Assembly (NCBI GenBank): GCA_963755755.1
Contig: CAVWLJ010000004.1
Coordinates: 310,001 to 374,000, forward strand
Origin: DATKNA01 sp963755755
GTDB taxonomy: Bacteria > Actinomycetota > Actinomycetes > Actinomycetales > Kineosporiaceae
Length of the DNA: 64,000 bases
Reading direction: 5' to 3'
This document shows, piece by piece, positions 26,813-35,883 of the stretch; within the stretch, counting starts at the first letter, position 1; every line of letters starts with the position of its first letter. The notes below the pieces were generated by a model. It did no database searches. It was not told the origin of the DNA and worked only from the letters and a program-made list of their open reading frames with translations. The translations under genes and the position numbers were made by a program.

Positions 26813-27562
26813 GACGCCTCGTGACGGACGAGCGCGGGGATGGTCCGGACGAAGGATCACGAGGTCGAGCCACAGATTCTGTCGCCGGACGTATTCGACG
26901 TCCAGCGCGAGAGCCTGCCGCATGGACAACCGATTGCGTCCGCTGACCTGCCACAGGCCGGTGATGCCCGGCAGGACGTCGAACCGGAGGTGCTCGTCGT
27001 CGCGGTAGAGGCGGGCCTCCCAGGCGAGTGCCGGCCGCGGCCCCACCAAGGACATCTCGCCCCGGAGCACGTTGATCAACTGTGGCAGCTCGTCCAGGCT
27101 CGTCCGGCGCAGCCACTGCCCGATCGGTGTCACGCGCGGATCGCACTGGAGTTTGAACAGGGGAGCTGCTCCGCCCGCGGCCGGGCTCTCCTCGGTGAGC
27201 AACCGGGTGACGTAGGTGCGGTGTGGTGCATCACTCCGGCCGACATGCATCGTCCGGAACTTGAGCATGACGAACGGCTGCCCGGCGAGCCCGAGCCGCT
27301 CCTGCCGGAACAGCACGGGCCCCGGGGAGCTGAGCCGGACGGCGAGAGCGACCGCGGCGAAAACGGGGGAGAGGATGATCAGGGCGGCTCCGGCGAGAAC
27401 GACGTCCAGCCATCGCTTGACCTTCAGACGTGTCAGCGTGCCCCGGGCGTGTGACCGGACCACGCGCACGCGCTGGTCGGGGGATCCCGCCGGGAATCCC
27501 TCCCGGGTGTCCATCTTCGCCGCGGTAACAGACCCGGCGGCGACTCGTTGTCGACGAGGCAT
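26809..27562 (-). CDS. Bacterial sugar transferase (polyprenyl-phosphate priming enzyme), frameshifted end
   Basis: This is the short, single-helix form of the WcaJ/WbaP family: a basic N terminus, a membrane segment KRWLDVVLAGAALIILSPVF, then GPVLFRQERLGLAGQPFVML with KFRTMH, RRTSLDELPQLINVLRGE, SLVGPRPAL and GITGLWQVSGRN. It would move a sugar-1-phosphate onto undecaprenyl (or decaprenyl) phosphate. One indel near 26850 hides the end; correcting it gives LLRTIPALVRHEAS and a TGA at 26809-26811 that overlaps the next GTG. GGAGGG precedes ATG 27562. Confidence 0.85.
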
Positions 27563-28049
27563 TCCCCTCCCTCCGAAAGTGCGCACGCCGAGACGAAAAG
27601 CGGAGCCCCTCTCCGGGAAGAAAGTGATCGGACGTCCGAGGGATGCCATGACCCGTGCTCGCGCCGGTCGGCTCGGCGCAGCTCGATCCGCCGTCCCCCT
27701 GGGGACGTGCTCGTGCAGGTCAGTGAGCCGACGAGACTCTGCCGCAGGCGTAGCGATTCATCCTGCGGGTGCGTCAGGAAAGGGATGCGCGGGCGTTCGC
27801 GCCCGCGGCGATACGACACGACGGACTACGCCTCGACTCCCCCGTGGAAATTCCATCCGTGTGCTCCGTCCGCCAGAAGGACGCTCTCGTGCAAACATCT
27901 GGACGACGCGAGACCAGGGCCTGCACCCCCCGACCACCGTAGCCAGAGCATAGAACTGTCGACGCGTGATCGGAATAGGAGAATGCGTCGATTCATCGCA
28001 TTACTCAGTCGCATAGCTTCCCTACCATCCGTAGGGACGCGGCGCCGGG
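27563..28049. other. 487-bp region without a gene; probable long leader of the sugar transferase operon
   Basis: No convincing reading frame was seen. The stretch is visibly richer in A+T than its surroundings, most of all at 27830-28030. On the minus strand TATGCT at 27947-27952 with TTCCGA 17 bases upstream could be a promoter, giving a leader of nearly 400 bases. Within it CGCGGGCG (27788-27795) pairs with CGCCCGCG (27800-27807) around a 4-base loop, followed on the minus strand by a pyrimidine-rich run. Confidence 0.4.
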
Positions 28050-28412
28050 TCAGCGCGGCTCGTCCAGGGAGGCCCACCAGCGCAGGCGCGCGCCGCCCAC
28101 CTCGCGCCGCTCCAGCGAGCAGCCGCCGCCGAGCCGGCGGGCCCGTGCCGCCATCGTCGCCGTCCCCAGCCCCGGCACATCGCCCGGGCCCGGCCCGACG
28201 CCGTCGTCCTCGACCAGCAGCCTGAGGATCCACCGGCCGGTGTCGGCCGTCAGCGACACCCGTGCGTGCGAGGCCTGGGCGTGCCGGGCGACGTTGCTCA
28301 GCGCCTCGCGGAGGACGGCGAGCACCTCCGGTGCCGACTTCTCCGGCACCGTGCTGTCCAGCGGCCCCTCGAAGGTCAGCTCGGGCTCGAACCCGAGCGC
28401 CGGCACCGCGAG
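28050..28412 (-). pseudogene. Histidine kinase fragment (DevS/NreB-type C-terminal ATPase domain)
   Basis: Only the last 120 or so codons remain. They encode ALGFEPELTFEGPLDSTVP, LAVLREALSNVARHAQA (N box), VEDDGVGPG (G1 box), GLGTATMAARARRLGGG (G2) and a normal LRWWASLDEPR end with stop at 28050. The dimerisation domain and all sensory domains are missing; upstream of about 28412 the sequence changes into the reverse strand of a response regulator. The fragment has no start codon of its own. Confidence 0.75.
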
Positions 28413-28616
28413 CCCGAGGAGCTCAAGGCGCTGACGCCGCAGGAGCGGCGGATCCTCGAGCTCATCGCGCAGGGCATGACGAACCGGCAGATCGGCAACG
28501 AGATGTTCCTGGCCGAGAAGACCGTAAAGAACTACGTCTCCAGCCTGCTGGCCAAGCTCGCCCTCGAGCGCCGGACCCAGGCGGCCGTGCTCGCGAACAA
28601 GCTGCTCGGCCACTGA
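28413..28616 (+). pseudogene. LuxR-type response regulator fragment (DNA-binding domain only)
   Basis: The last 65 or so codons of a NarL/DevR-like regulator: EELKALTPQERRILELIAQG, MTNRQIGNEMFLAEKTVKNY and SSLLAKLALERRTQAAV lead to a stop at 28616. The receiver domain is absent. The fragment is joined head to head with the histidine kinase fragment, as if the intergenic region and both N-terminal halves had been lost. AEKTVKNYVSSLLAKL matches the DevR/DosR subgroup best. Confidence 0.75.
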
Positions 28617-28633
28617 CTCGATCCCCGAGCGGA

Positions 28634-29860
28634 TCACAGCAGTCCGAGGAAGTGGGCCTCCTCGACGAGCTCGTCGCGCACCTTCGGGTGTGCCGCCTGG
28701 TCGATGATCTCCCGGGCCTGCTCGCTCTCGGTCAGCCCCCACACCCGAGCGAGGCCGTTCTCGGTGACGATCGCGCTCGGCTGGAACGACGTCGCCGGCT
28801 CGTCCAGCAGCGGCACGACGGTCGACACGTCGGCCCGCGGATGCCACGACCGCAGCGCGAGGAACGCCTGCCCGCCGGGCGAATGGAGAGCCCCGACGAG
28901 GAAGTCGGTCTGCCCGCCGAAGCCGGAGTAGATCCGGGCCTGCAGCCGCGAGGCGTTCACCTGCGCGAAGAGGTCGACCTGCAGCGCCGAGTTGATCGAG
29001 ACCATCGATGGCCGGCCCGCGATGAGGCCGGGGTCGTTCGTCCGCTCGGTCCGCAGCACGCGCACCCGCGGGTTCCGGTCGACCCACCGGTACAGCTCGG
29101 GCGTGCCGAAGAGGAAGGACGCGACGAGTGGCTCGTCGGCGTCCAGGGCGCCGGCGGCGTCGAGGTGCAGGACGCCGTCGCTGAACATCTCCGTCCACAC
29201 CCGCAGGCCCCGTCGGTTGACCAGCCCCGGCAGCACGGCGTCCGGCACCGCGCCGATCCCCAGCTGCAGGGTGGCGCCGTCCGGGACGAGTCGGGAGATG
29301 TGCTCCCCGATCACCCGTGAGGCCTCGTCCGGCTCGCCGCTGCCGTGCTCGGGCAGGGGCGCGTCGACCTCGACCGCGGCGTCGACCAGCTCGACCGGCA
29401 GCTCCGCGTCCCCGAAGGTGTACGGCATCCGGAGGTTGACCTGGGCGAGCACGAGGCCGCCCCGGGCGCGGGCGGCCTCCACCGCCGCCGGGAGCACGTT
29501 GACCTCGATGCCCAGCGAGACCTTCCCGTCCCGCGGCGGCGAGGTGTGGAGCAGGACGACGTCCGGCGGCAGCGTCCGGCCGAACAGCGTCGGGACCAGG
29601 GAGAGCCGGCTGGGCACGTAGGCCAGCCGCGCGGACCCGCGCATGCCCGCGCCCACGAACGACGTCTCGTGAACCACGCCGTCGCGGTCGGGGATGCCCG
29701 GCTGGGCGTTGAGGACGTTGAGCCGGTAGGCGGGCAGTGCCTTGTCGACGGCGGCCAGCAGCTCCAGGGGCGTCGCGACGTTCCCGGACGCGACCACGCG
29801 CGGGTCGGGCGGGACGTCGGCGAGCAGGGTGGGCAGGTCCTCGAGCCGGACCTCACGCAT
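28634..29860 (-). CDS. Acetyl-CoA hydrolase/CoA-transferase family protein
   Basis: The 408-aa protein resembles 4-hydroxybutyrate/acetate CoA-transferases (Cat1/Cat2/Ach1 type): VASGNVATPLELL near the start, LLHTSPPRDGKVSLGIEVN, LQLGIGAVPDAVL, GLRVWTEMFSDG, RPSMVSINSALQVDLFAQVN and a C-terminal FLVGALHSPGGQAF followed by VTENGLARVWGLTESEQA. The family moves CoA between carboxylic acids through a glutamyl-CoA intermediate. The donor and acceptor acids are not evident. GGAGGAG stands 6 bases before ATG 29860. It is divergent from the diguanylate cyclase gene. Confidence 0.85.
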   Translation of the reverse strand: MREVRLEDLPTLLADVPPDPRVVASGNVATPLELLAAVDKALPAYRLNVLNAQPGIPDRDGVVHETSFVGAGMRGSARLAYVPSRLSLVPTLFGRTLPPDVVLLHTSPPRDGKVSLGIEVNVLPAAVEAARARGGLVLAQVNLRMPYTFGDAELPVELVDAAVEVDAPLPEHGSGEPDEASRVIGEHISRLVPDGATLQLGIGAVPDAVLPGLVNRRGLRVWTEMFSDGVLHLDAAGALDADEPLVASFLFGTPELYRWVDRNPRVRVLRTERTNDPGLIAGRPSMVSINSALQVDLFAQVNASRLQARIYSGFGGQTDFLVGALHSPGGQAFLALRSWHPRADVSTVVPLLDEPATSFQPSAIVTENGLARVWGLTESEQAREIIDQAAHPKVRDELVEEAHFLGLL

Positions 29861-29993
29861 GCGCGGCTCCTCCGGGACGGCGTCGTCGCCAGAGCCTGGC
29901 ACGCGGGGCGGCCAGCGCGCCTCTCATGACGCCGCCCGCCCTGCCGATGAGCAGGTGACGGTTCTCCACTGCGAGCAGCTCTCGGGAGGTGCG

Positions 29994-31470
29994 GTGAGAT
30001 CGGCGCGGTGGCGCAGCACGGCGTCGCTCGTCCTCGTCCTGGCGCTCATCGCGGGCGGTGGCGCGATCGGCGTCCTGACCGCGCGCGCCGCGACGGCGAA
30101 GGCGGTACAGGTGCACCGGCAGGACCGCCTCGCCTTCCAGGCCGTCGTCGGCAAGCTCATCTACGGTTACTTCGGCGCCGCGCTCACCGGGCTGCTGGAG
30201 CGCGCCGACACCGCGGGCTTCGCCCTGACGCCGGGCGACGCGGGCGACGTCGCGAGGCTCAAGCAGATCGTCGACGGCTCGCTCTTCTTCAGCGAGGGCG
30301 CCGTCCTCACCGACCTCACCGGCATGCCGCTGTCGGCGTACGCCCCCGACGGCCCGCTGCCCCCGATCACCGACCCCGGGTACCTGCCGCTCACCCAGGC
30401 GCTCCAGCAGCGCCAGCCGGGCATGTCGTCGATCATGACCGCCAGCGGCGGACGCAAGCTGGCCGCCTTCGCCGTCCCCGTCACCCGGGGGTCCTCGGCC
30501 GTCGGGCTGCTCGTCGGGTTCATGCGGATGGACGGCACCGGTCCGTCCAAGCGCTTCCTCACCGCGCTGCCGCTGCCGGCGCGGGTCAACCTGTACACGA
30601 TCGACATCCGCGGCACGGTCGCCGCCAGCGTCCACCAGGAGGACATCGGCCGGCCCTCGCAGACCCGGCGGGCCCTCGCGCTGGCGCAGTCCGGCAGCGC
30701 CGGGCTGGTGGACGACGAGCGCGGCGGCGTCGGCTACGTGGACGCGTACACGCCGATCGGGCTCGGCGGATGGTCACTGGTGGTGGACGAGCCGAGCGCC
30801 GACTTCCTCGACCCCATCCTGCGCGGCGGCGCGCAGGTGCAGATCCTGCTCATCGTCCTGCTGGTCCTCGCGGCGGCCGTCGTGGCGGTGCTCCACCACC
30901 GTCGCCAGCTCGCCCTGCAGCAGCTGGCGGACCAGGCGTTGCGCGACCCGCTGACCGGCCTGCCCAACCGGATCCTGTTCCGGAGCCGGCTCGACGCCTC
31001 GCTCACTCCTGCCTCCATGCCCCGCCGGCGGGGTGGCGCTGCTCTTCTGCGACCTCGACGGCTTCAAGCAGATCAACGACGGCTACGGCCACGCGGCCGG
31101 CGACGAGCTGCTCGTCGCCGTGGGCCAGCGGCTGCGGGCCTGCGTGCGCGAGACCGACCTCGTGGCCCGGATCGGCGGCGACGAGTTCACCGTGCTGCTC
31201 GACGGCGGCGGGGACACCCCGGAGCAGACCGAGCGGCGCGCGGACGAGGTCGCCCGCCGCGTGACCGAGCGACTGGCCGCCCCGATCGACGTCGGCCTGG
31301 GCCGGCCACCGGTGCGGATCGGGGTGAGCATCGGCGTCTGCGTCCTGGACCCCGCCGAGGTCGCGCGCGGCATCCCCGACGTCCTCAAGCTCGCGGACGA
31401 CGCGATGTACCGGGCGAAGTCGCGGCGCCAGGGCCCCGAGCGCGCCGTGATCCCGGAGCCCGTGAGCTAG
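29994..31470 (+). CDS. Membrane diguanylate cyclase (GGDEF), frameshifted
   Basis: The protein of about 490 aa starts at GTG 29994 with a membrane helix (STASLVLVLALIAGGGAIGVL), then an extracytoplasmic sensor of about 240 residues with double-Cache-like sequence (TDPGYLPLTQALQQR, VDAYTPIGLGGWSLVVDEP), a second helix (VQILLIVLLVLAAAVVAVL) and a GGDEF domain. The last has RDPLTGLPNR, DLDGFKQINDGYGHAAGDEL and the active-site loop IGGDEF. It should make cyclic di-GMP. The frame changes near 31015-31030, at a GC run; joining gives VALLFCDLDGFK. Its stop overlaps the aldehyde dehydrogenase stop by 4 bases. Confidence 0.85.
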
Positions 31471-33036
31471 GGCCGGCGGAGGACCGCGTCCCGGGTCCAG
31501 CTGCCGTCCACCAGCCGGAGGATGCCGAGCGGGTTCGCGTCGCGCAGCTGCGGAGGCAGCAGCTCGTCCGGCCAGTCCTGGTACCCGACGGGCCGCTGGA
31601 AGCGGCGTGCCGCCGTCATCCCGACGCTCGTCGTCGAGGGCGCGGTGGTCGCCGGGTAAGGGCCGCCGTGCACGGTCGCCCATCCGACGGTGACGCCGGT
31701 GGGCAGGCCGTTCCAGATCAGCCGGCCGCAGCCGGCTGCCAGCACCTGGGCCACCCGGCCTGCGACGTCGTCCCCCGGCTCGGCGTGCACGGTGCCGGTC
31801 AGCGAGCCGGGCAACAGCGGCGAGGAGCCGTTCGAGCTCGTCGACGTCCCGGGCGACCGCGACCACGGTGCCCGGGCCGAACCGCTCCTCGAGCAGGTCC
31901 GGGCGCTCCAGGAGGGTCGCGACGGCCACGGTCGCGAGCCCGGGCGACTCCCACGCCCCCTCGCGCGGCAGGGCGGCGGCGGGCACCAGCTCGACGACGC
32001 CGTCGGCACCCGCCAGGTGCCGCCACGCCGCGTCGAAGCCGTCGCGCAGCCGTGCCGTGAGCATGACGAGTTCGGGGGTCTGCCGCAGCGGCGCCGCGAG
32101 CGCGTCGAGCAGCTCCTGCAGCCCGGGACCTTCCACGGCGAGCACCAGGTTCGGCTTCGTGCAGAGCTGACCGGCGCTGGCGAGCACCGCCCCCGCCAGC
32201 AGCTGCCCGATCCCGTCCCCCCGGGCGGCCAGCGCGTGCGGGGTGACGACGACGGGGTTGAGGCTGCCCATCTCGGCGAAGACCGGGATCGGCACGTCGC
32301 GCCGGGCGGCGGCGTCGAAGAGGGCGCGTCCGCCGCGCAGCGAGCCGGTGAAGGCGACCGCGGCGATGTCGGGTGCGGCGGCCAGGGCCTGCCCGAGCTC
32401 CACCGACCCGCCGTGGAGCACCTGGAACCACGACTCGGGGGCGCCGGCGGCACGGACGCCGGCGCTCACCGCCTCCGCGGTGAGCAGGGACGTCGCCGGG
32501 TGGTCAGGGTGGGCCTTGAGGACGACGGGGCAACCCGCGGCGAACGCGGACGCGGTGTCACCGCCCGCGGTGCTGAACGCGAAGGGGAAGTTGGACGCCG
32601 AGAAGACGGCGACGGGGCCGAGCGGGCGAGCGACCCGGCGCTGGTCGGGCCGCGGCGCGGGCGCGCTGCGGGCGGTGTCGATGATCGCGTCGGCCAGCAG
32701 CCCGTTCCTGGCCGCCACCGCGAACGCCCGGAGCTGGGCGACCGTGCGGCCGACCTCCCCGGTGAGCCGGTCCGTCGGCAGCGCCGTCTCCTGCTCGGCG
32801 ACGCCGACCAGGTCGGCGGTGACCTCCTCCAGACCCGCGGCGACGGCGTCGAGCAGGTCGGCGTCGTCGAACCCGCCCGGCTCGCCCGGCCGGGGTCGCG
32901 ACCGCAGCGCCTCGGCGGCGTCGCGCGCGGCCGACAGGGCCTGCGCCGGGCCGGCCTCGGGGACCCCGCTCCCGATCCGGCGGCCGGTCCGTGGGTCGGT
33001 TCCCGTGAGCAGTCGGGTGGTGCTGTCCGTCGTCAT
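31467..33036 (-). CDS. Aldehyde dehydrogenase, alpha-ketoglutaric semialdehyde dehydrogenase-like, frameshifted
   Basis: The protein of about 522 aa follows the KGSADH subgroup of the aldehyde dehydrogenase superfamily. FSASNFPFAFSTAGGDTASA has the oxyanion-hole Asn149, AEMGSLNP the general base Glu255, and SAGQLCTKPN the nucleophile Cys292. The C-terminal part (GRLIWNGLPTGVTVGWATVH and LRDANPLGILRLVDG) lies in another frame; an indel near 31820 separates it. KGSADH enzymes oxidise 2,5-dioxopentanoate to 2-oxoglutarate in pentose, glucarate or hydroxyproline breakdown. The neighbours give no pathway context. Confidence 0.83.
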
Positions 33037-33103
33037 GCCGCCTCCTCGTCGAGCGCCCCAGCGAGCCTACGTGAGCCGCTCCGGCGTTGTCGGTGCCCAT
33101 CCC

Positions 33104-33109
33104 TAGGGT
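33104..33109 (+). promoter_or_regulatory. -10 box of the winged-helix protein gene, leaderless type
   Basis: TAGGGT is followed by 6 bases and ATG 33116. Confidence 0.5.
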
Positions 33110-33115
33110 GAGGTC

Positions 33116-34219
33116 ATGGACGACGACGGCCTGCTCGCCTGGCGGCTGCGCAGTCAGCGGCTCGACGGCACGGGGTTCGAGCCGACGGCGGCCGGGGCCG
33201 TCGCCGCCGTGCGCCGGCTCGGCGCCGTCCAGTCCCAGGACCACGAGCCCGCGCTCTGGTCGTTGGCCCAGCGGGCTCCGGGCGCGCGCCGGGCGGACCT
33301 CGCCGCCGCGTTCGACGCGGGTGCCTTTCTCCGAACCCACGTGCTGCGGCCCACGTGGCACTTCGTGGCCCCTGAGGATCTGCGCGACCTGCTGGCCCTC
33401 ACCGGGCCACGGGTGGCGGCGGGGTGCGCGGGGCGGTGGCGGGAACTCGAGCTCCCCGCGGAGGTCAGGGCGCGGGCCACCGACGTCCTCGTCTCGGCGA
33501 TCGGGGAGCGCGGGCCGCTGACCCGCGCGGAGCTGGGCGAGGCGTTGCAGCAGGCCGGCATCGACCCCGGAGGTCAGCGGCTGCCACACCTGCTCATGTA
33601 CGCCGAGCTGGAGGCCGCCCTCTGCAGCGGCGGTCTGCGCGGCCGCCAGCAGACCTGGGCCCTGGTCGACGAGCGGGTCCCGCCCGCGCCCGGCCCCTTC
33701 GATCGGGACGCCGCCCTGCGCGGGCTCGCCGTCCGCTACGCCACCGGCCACGGGCCCGTCACCGAGCGCGACTTCGCCTGGTGGTCCGGGCTGACGCTGG
33801 CCGACGTCCGGAAGGGCCTCGAGCTCGGCCGCCCCGACCTCGACGCCCTCGAGATCGCCGACCGTCGCTACTGGTTCGGTGAACCGCCGCCCGCGGACGC
33901 GTCGCCGGGCCCGGTGGCCCGGCTGCTGCAGAGCTACGACGAGTTCGTGGTCGCGTACAGCGAGAGCCGGCACCTCGTCGACCCCGAGGGCCACGCCGCG
34001 CGGATGCCGCGGGGCTGGATGCTCTCGACCGCCCTCGTGGTCGACGGGCGGCTGGCGGGCCGGTGGCAGCGCACGCTGCGGCCGGACCGGGTCGAGGTCC
34101 ACGTCACGCCGTTCGCACCGCTGGGCGGCCCCGCCCGCAGCGCCCTGACCGAGGAGGCGGAGCGGTTCGCGGCCTTCCTCGACCTGCCGCTGCGGCTGGT
34201 GGTCATCGCCGATCCGTGA
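33116..34219 (+). CDS. Winged-helix protein of the AlkZ/YcaQ-like (HTH_42) family
   Basis: The 367-aa protein has the family layout of three winged-helix modules and a C-terminal beta domain: RLGAVQSQDHEPALWSLAQR near residue 35, THVLRPTWHFVAPEDL, RVAA..GRWRELELP, RDFAWWSGL, and the end RTLRPDRVEVHVTPFAPLG. AlkZ proteins are DNA glycosylases that open interstrand cross-links or alkylated bases using a Q-x-Q motif; here the equivalent QSQ appears at residues 40-42. Whether this member repairs DNA is unknown. Confidence 0.75.
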   Translation: MDDDGLLAWRLRSQRLDGTGFEPTAAGAVAAVRRLGAVQSQDHEPALWSLAQRAPGARRADLAAAFDAGAFLRTHVLRPTWHFVAPEDLRDLLALTGPRVAAGCAGRWRELELPAEVRARATDVLVSAIGERGPLTRAELGEALQQAGIDPGGQRLPHLLMYAELEAALCSGGLRGRQQTWALVDERVPPAPGPFDRDAALRGLAVRYATGHGPVTERDFAWWSGLTLADVRKGLELGRPDLDALEIADRRYWFGEPPPADASPGPVARLLQSYDEFVVAYSESRHLVDPEGHAARMPRGWMLSTALVVDGRLAGRWQRTLRPDRVEVHVTPFAPLGGPARSALTEEAERFAAFLDLPLRLVVIADP

Positions 34220-34222
34220 CCG

Positions 34223-35852
34223 TCAGACCCAGGAGGGCAGCCACATCCGGTCGGCCCAGGACGGCTGGGGGATCAGCTGGGCGGTGTAGATCGGGTAGAA
34301 CCAGGCGAACAGCGCGACGGCGAGCACGACGATCGCCCCCGCCGCGATCCCTCCGTAGAGCCGGCGTTCTCGTGACGCGTCCCGGGGCCCGATGAGCAGG
34401 CCGAGGCAGTACGTCACCGTGAGGACCACCCACGGCACGAACGCGACCGCGTAGAAGGTGTAGATCGTGCGGTCCTGCCAGTGGAACCACGGCAGCCACC
34501 CGGCCGCCAGCCCGGCGAGCACTGCACCGGCGCGCCAGTCCCGCCCGAGCGCCCAGCAGACCAGCAGGACGCCGATGCCCACGGTGGCGCCCCACCAGAT
34601 CACCGGGTTGCCGATCGGCGTGATCGCCTTCGAGCACGACGCGACCGCGTGGCAGGCGCCCTGGCCGTTCTTGCTGCCCTCGTAGAAGAAGGCGGTCGGC
34701 CGGCCCAGCAGAGTCCACGACCAGGGGTTCGACTGGTAGGGGTGCGGGGAGTGGAGGGTGACGTTGAAGTTCCACATCTCCGCGTGGTAGTGCCACAGGC
34801 TGCGCAGCGAGGCGGGCACCCAGCCCCAGGTGTGCGACGGGTGCTGCACCCCCCACTGCCGGTCCCAGGCGTTCGTGGACCGGAACCACCCCACCCACGA
34901 CGCGAGGTAGGTCGCCACGGCCAGCGGAAGGGCGACGACGGCCGCGGGCAGCGCGTCGAGCAGGAGAGCGCCGGAGAACCACCGACGGGCCCTGACCGCG
35001 CGCCGCGCGCCGACATCCCAGAGCACGCTCATGAGCAGGAAGCCGGCGAGGAAGAACGCGCCCGACCACTTGACGCCGGCGCACAGGGCGAGGCACACCA
35101 CCGCCGGCGAGGCGCCAGGGCCGCCACCACAGGGTCGGGCCGAAGACGCCCATCGGCCCGCCGGCCTCGATCCGGCGCGCCAGGCGTTCCCGCGTCCGGT
35201 CACGGTCGAGGACCAGGCAGCCGAAGCCGGCCAGCGCCCAGAACATGATGAAGCCGTCGAGCAGGGCGGTGCGGCTGTGCACGAAGGCCTGCCCGTCGAC
35301 GGCGAGCAGGAGCGCTGCGGTCGTGCCCAGCAAGGTCGACCCGAACAGCCGCCGGGCGATCCGGCCGATCATGAGGATCGACAGCGTGCCGACGACCGCG
35401 GCGGAGAACCGCCACCCCCACGAGCTGTCCGGCCCGAAGAGCCACTCCCCGAAGGCGATCATCCACTTGCCCACCGGCGGGTGGACGACGAAGTCGGGGT
35501 CGCCCTTGAAGACGTTGAGGTTGCCCTTGGTGAACAGGGCGTCCATGTCCTTGCCCGAGCCGTTCCACGCGAGCTCGTAGCCCACCTTCAGGTACGAGTA
35601 GCCCTGCTTGACGTAGTACGTCTCGTCGAACACGAGCTGGTGGGGCTGGTCGAGCTTCCAGAACCGGAGGAACCCGCCGACGGCCGTGACGATCAGCGGA
35701 GCCAGCCACCCCCAGAGGCGATCGCTGGCGGTGGCCCCGAGGAGCCGTGCCCGCAGGCCGACCCTCGCGACGACCGGGGCCGAAGGCAGCGCCGCGACAC
35801 CTCGGGCGGGGCGGAGCCGGCGGCCCGTCAGCGTCGCGGGGGCGTCGGACAT
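34223..35852 (-). CDS. pmt: Dolichyl-phosphate-mannose--protein mannosyltransferase, frameshifted
   Basis: The GT39 protein of about 543 aa mannosylates exported proteins from polyprenyl-phosphomannose. FLRFWKLDQPHQLVFDETYYVKQGYSY holds the catalytic Asp-Glu of the first outer loop, then DFVVHPPVGKWMIAFGEW, SRTALLDGFIMFW, SWVGWFRSTNAWDRQW and WHYHAEMWNFNVTLHSPHP. About ten membrane helices are visible. One indel near 35105 separates the first third from the rest. The start ATG 35852 has TACCAT 6 bases upstream. The pmt-rsmI divergent pair is also found in M. tuberculosis (Rv1002c-Rv1003). Confidence 0.9.
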
Positions 35853-35858
35853 CCGGCC

Positions 35859-35864
35859 ATGGTA
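35859..35864 (-). promoter_or_regulatory. -10 box of pmt, leaderless type
   Basis: On the minus strand TACCAT is followed by CCGGCC-type 6-base spacing and ATG 35852. The gap to the divergent rsmI gene is only about 30 bases, so the two promoters must sit almost back to back; GAGGAT at 35872-35877 is the matching weak candidate for rsmI. Confidence 0.5.
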
Positions 35865-35883
35865 GGCGCGAGAGGATGCGGTG

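Noticed and set aside
25943..27649. A single natural fusion of sugar transferase and lysozyme-like protein
   Set aside because: One indel near 26850 creates the apparent fusion. The corrected frame gives the usual sugar transferase end and a stop overlapping a GTG.
28050..28616. A true bifunctional kinase-regulator fusion
   Set aside because: The two domains are on opposite strands and so cannot be one protein.
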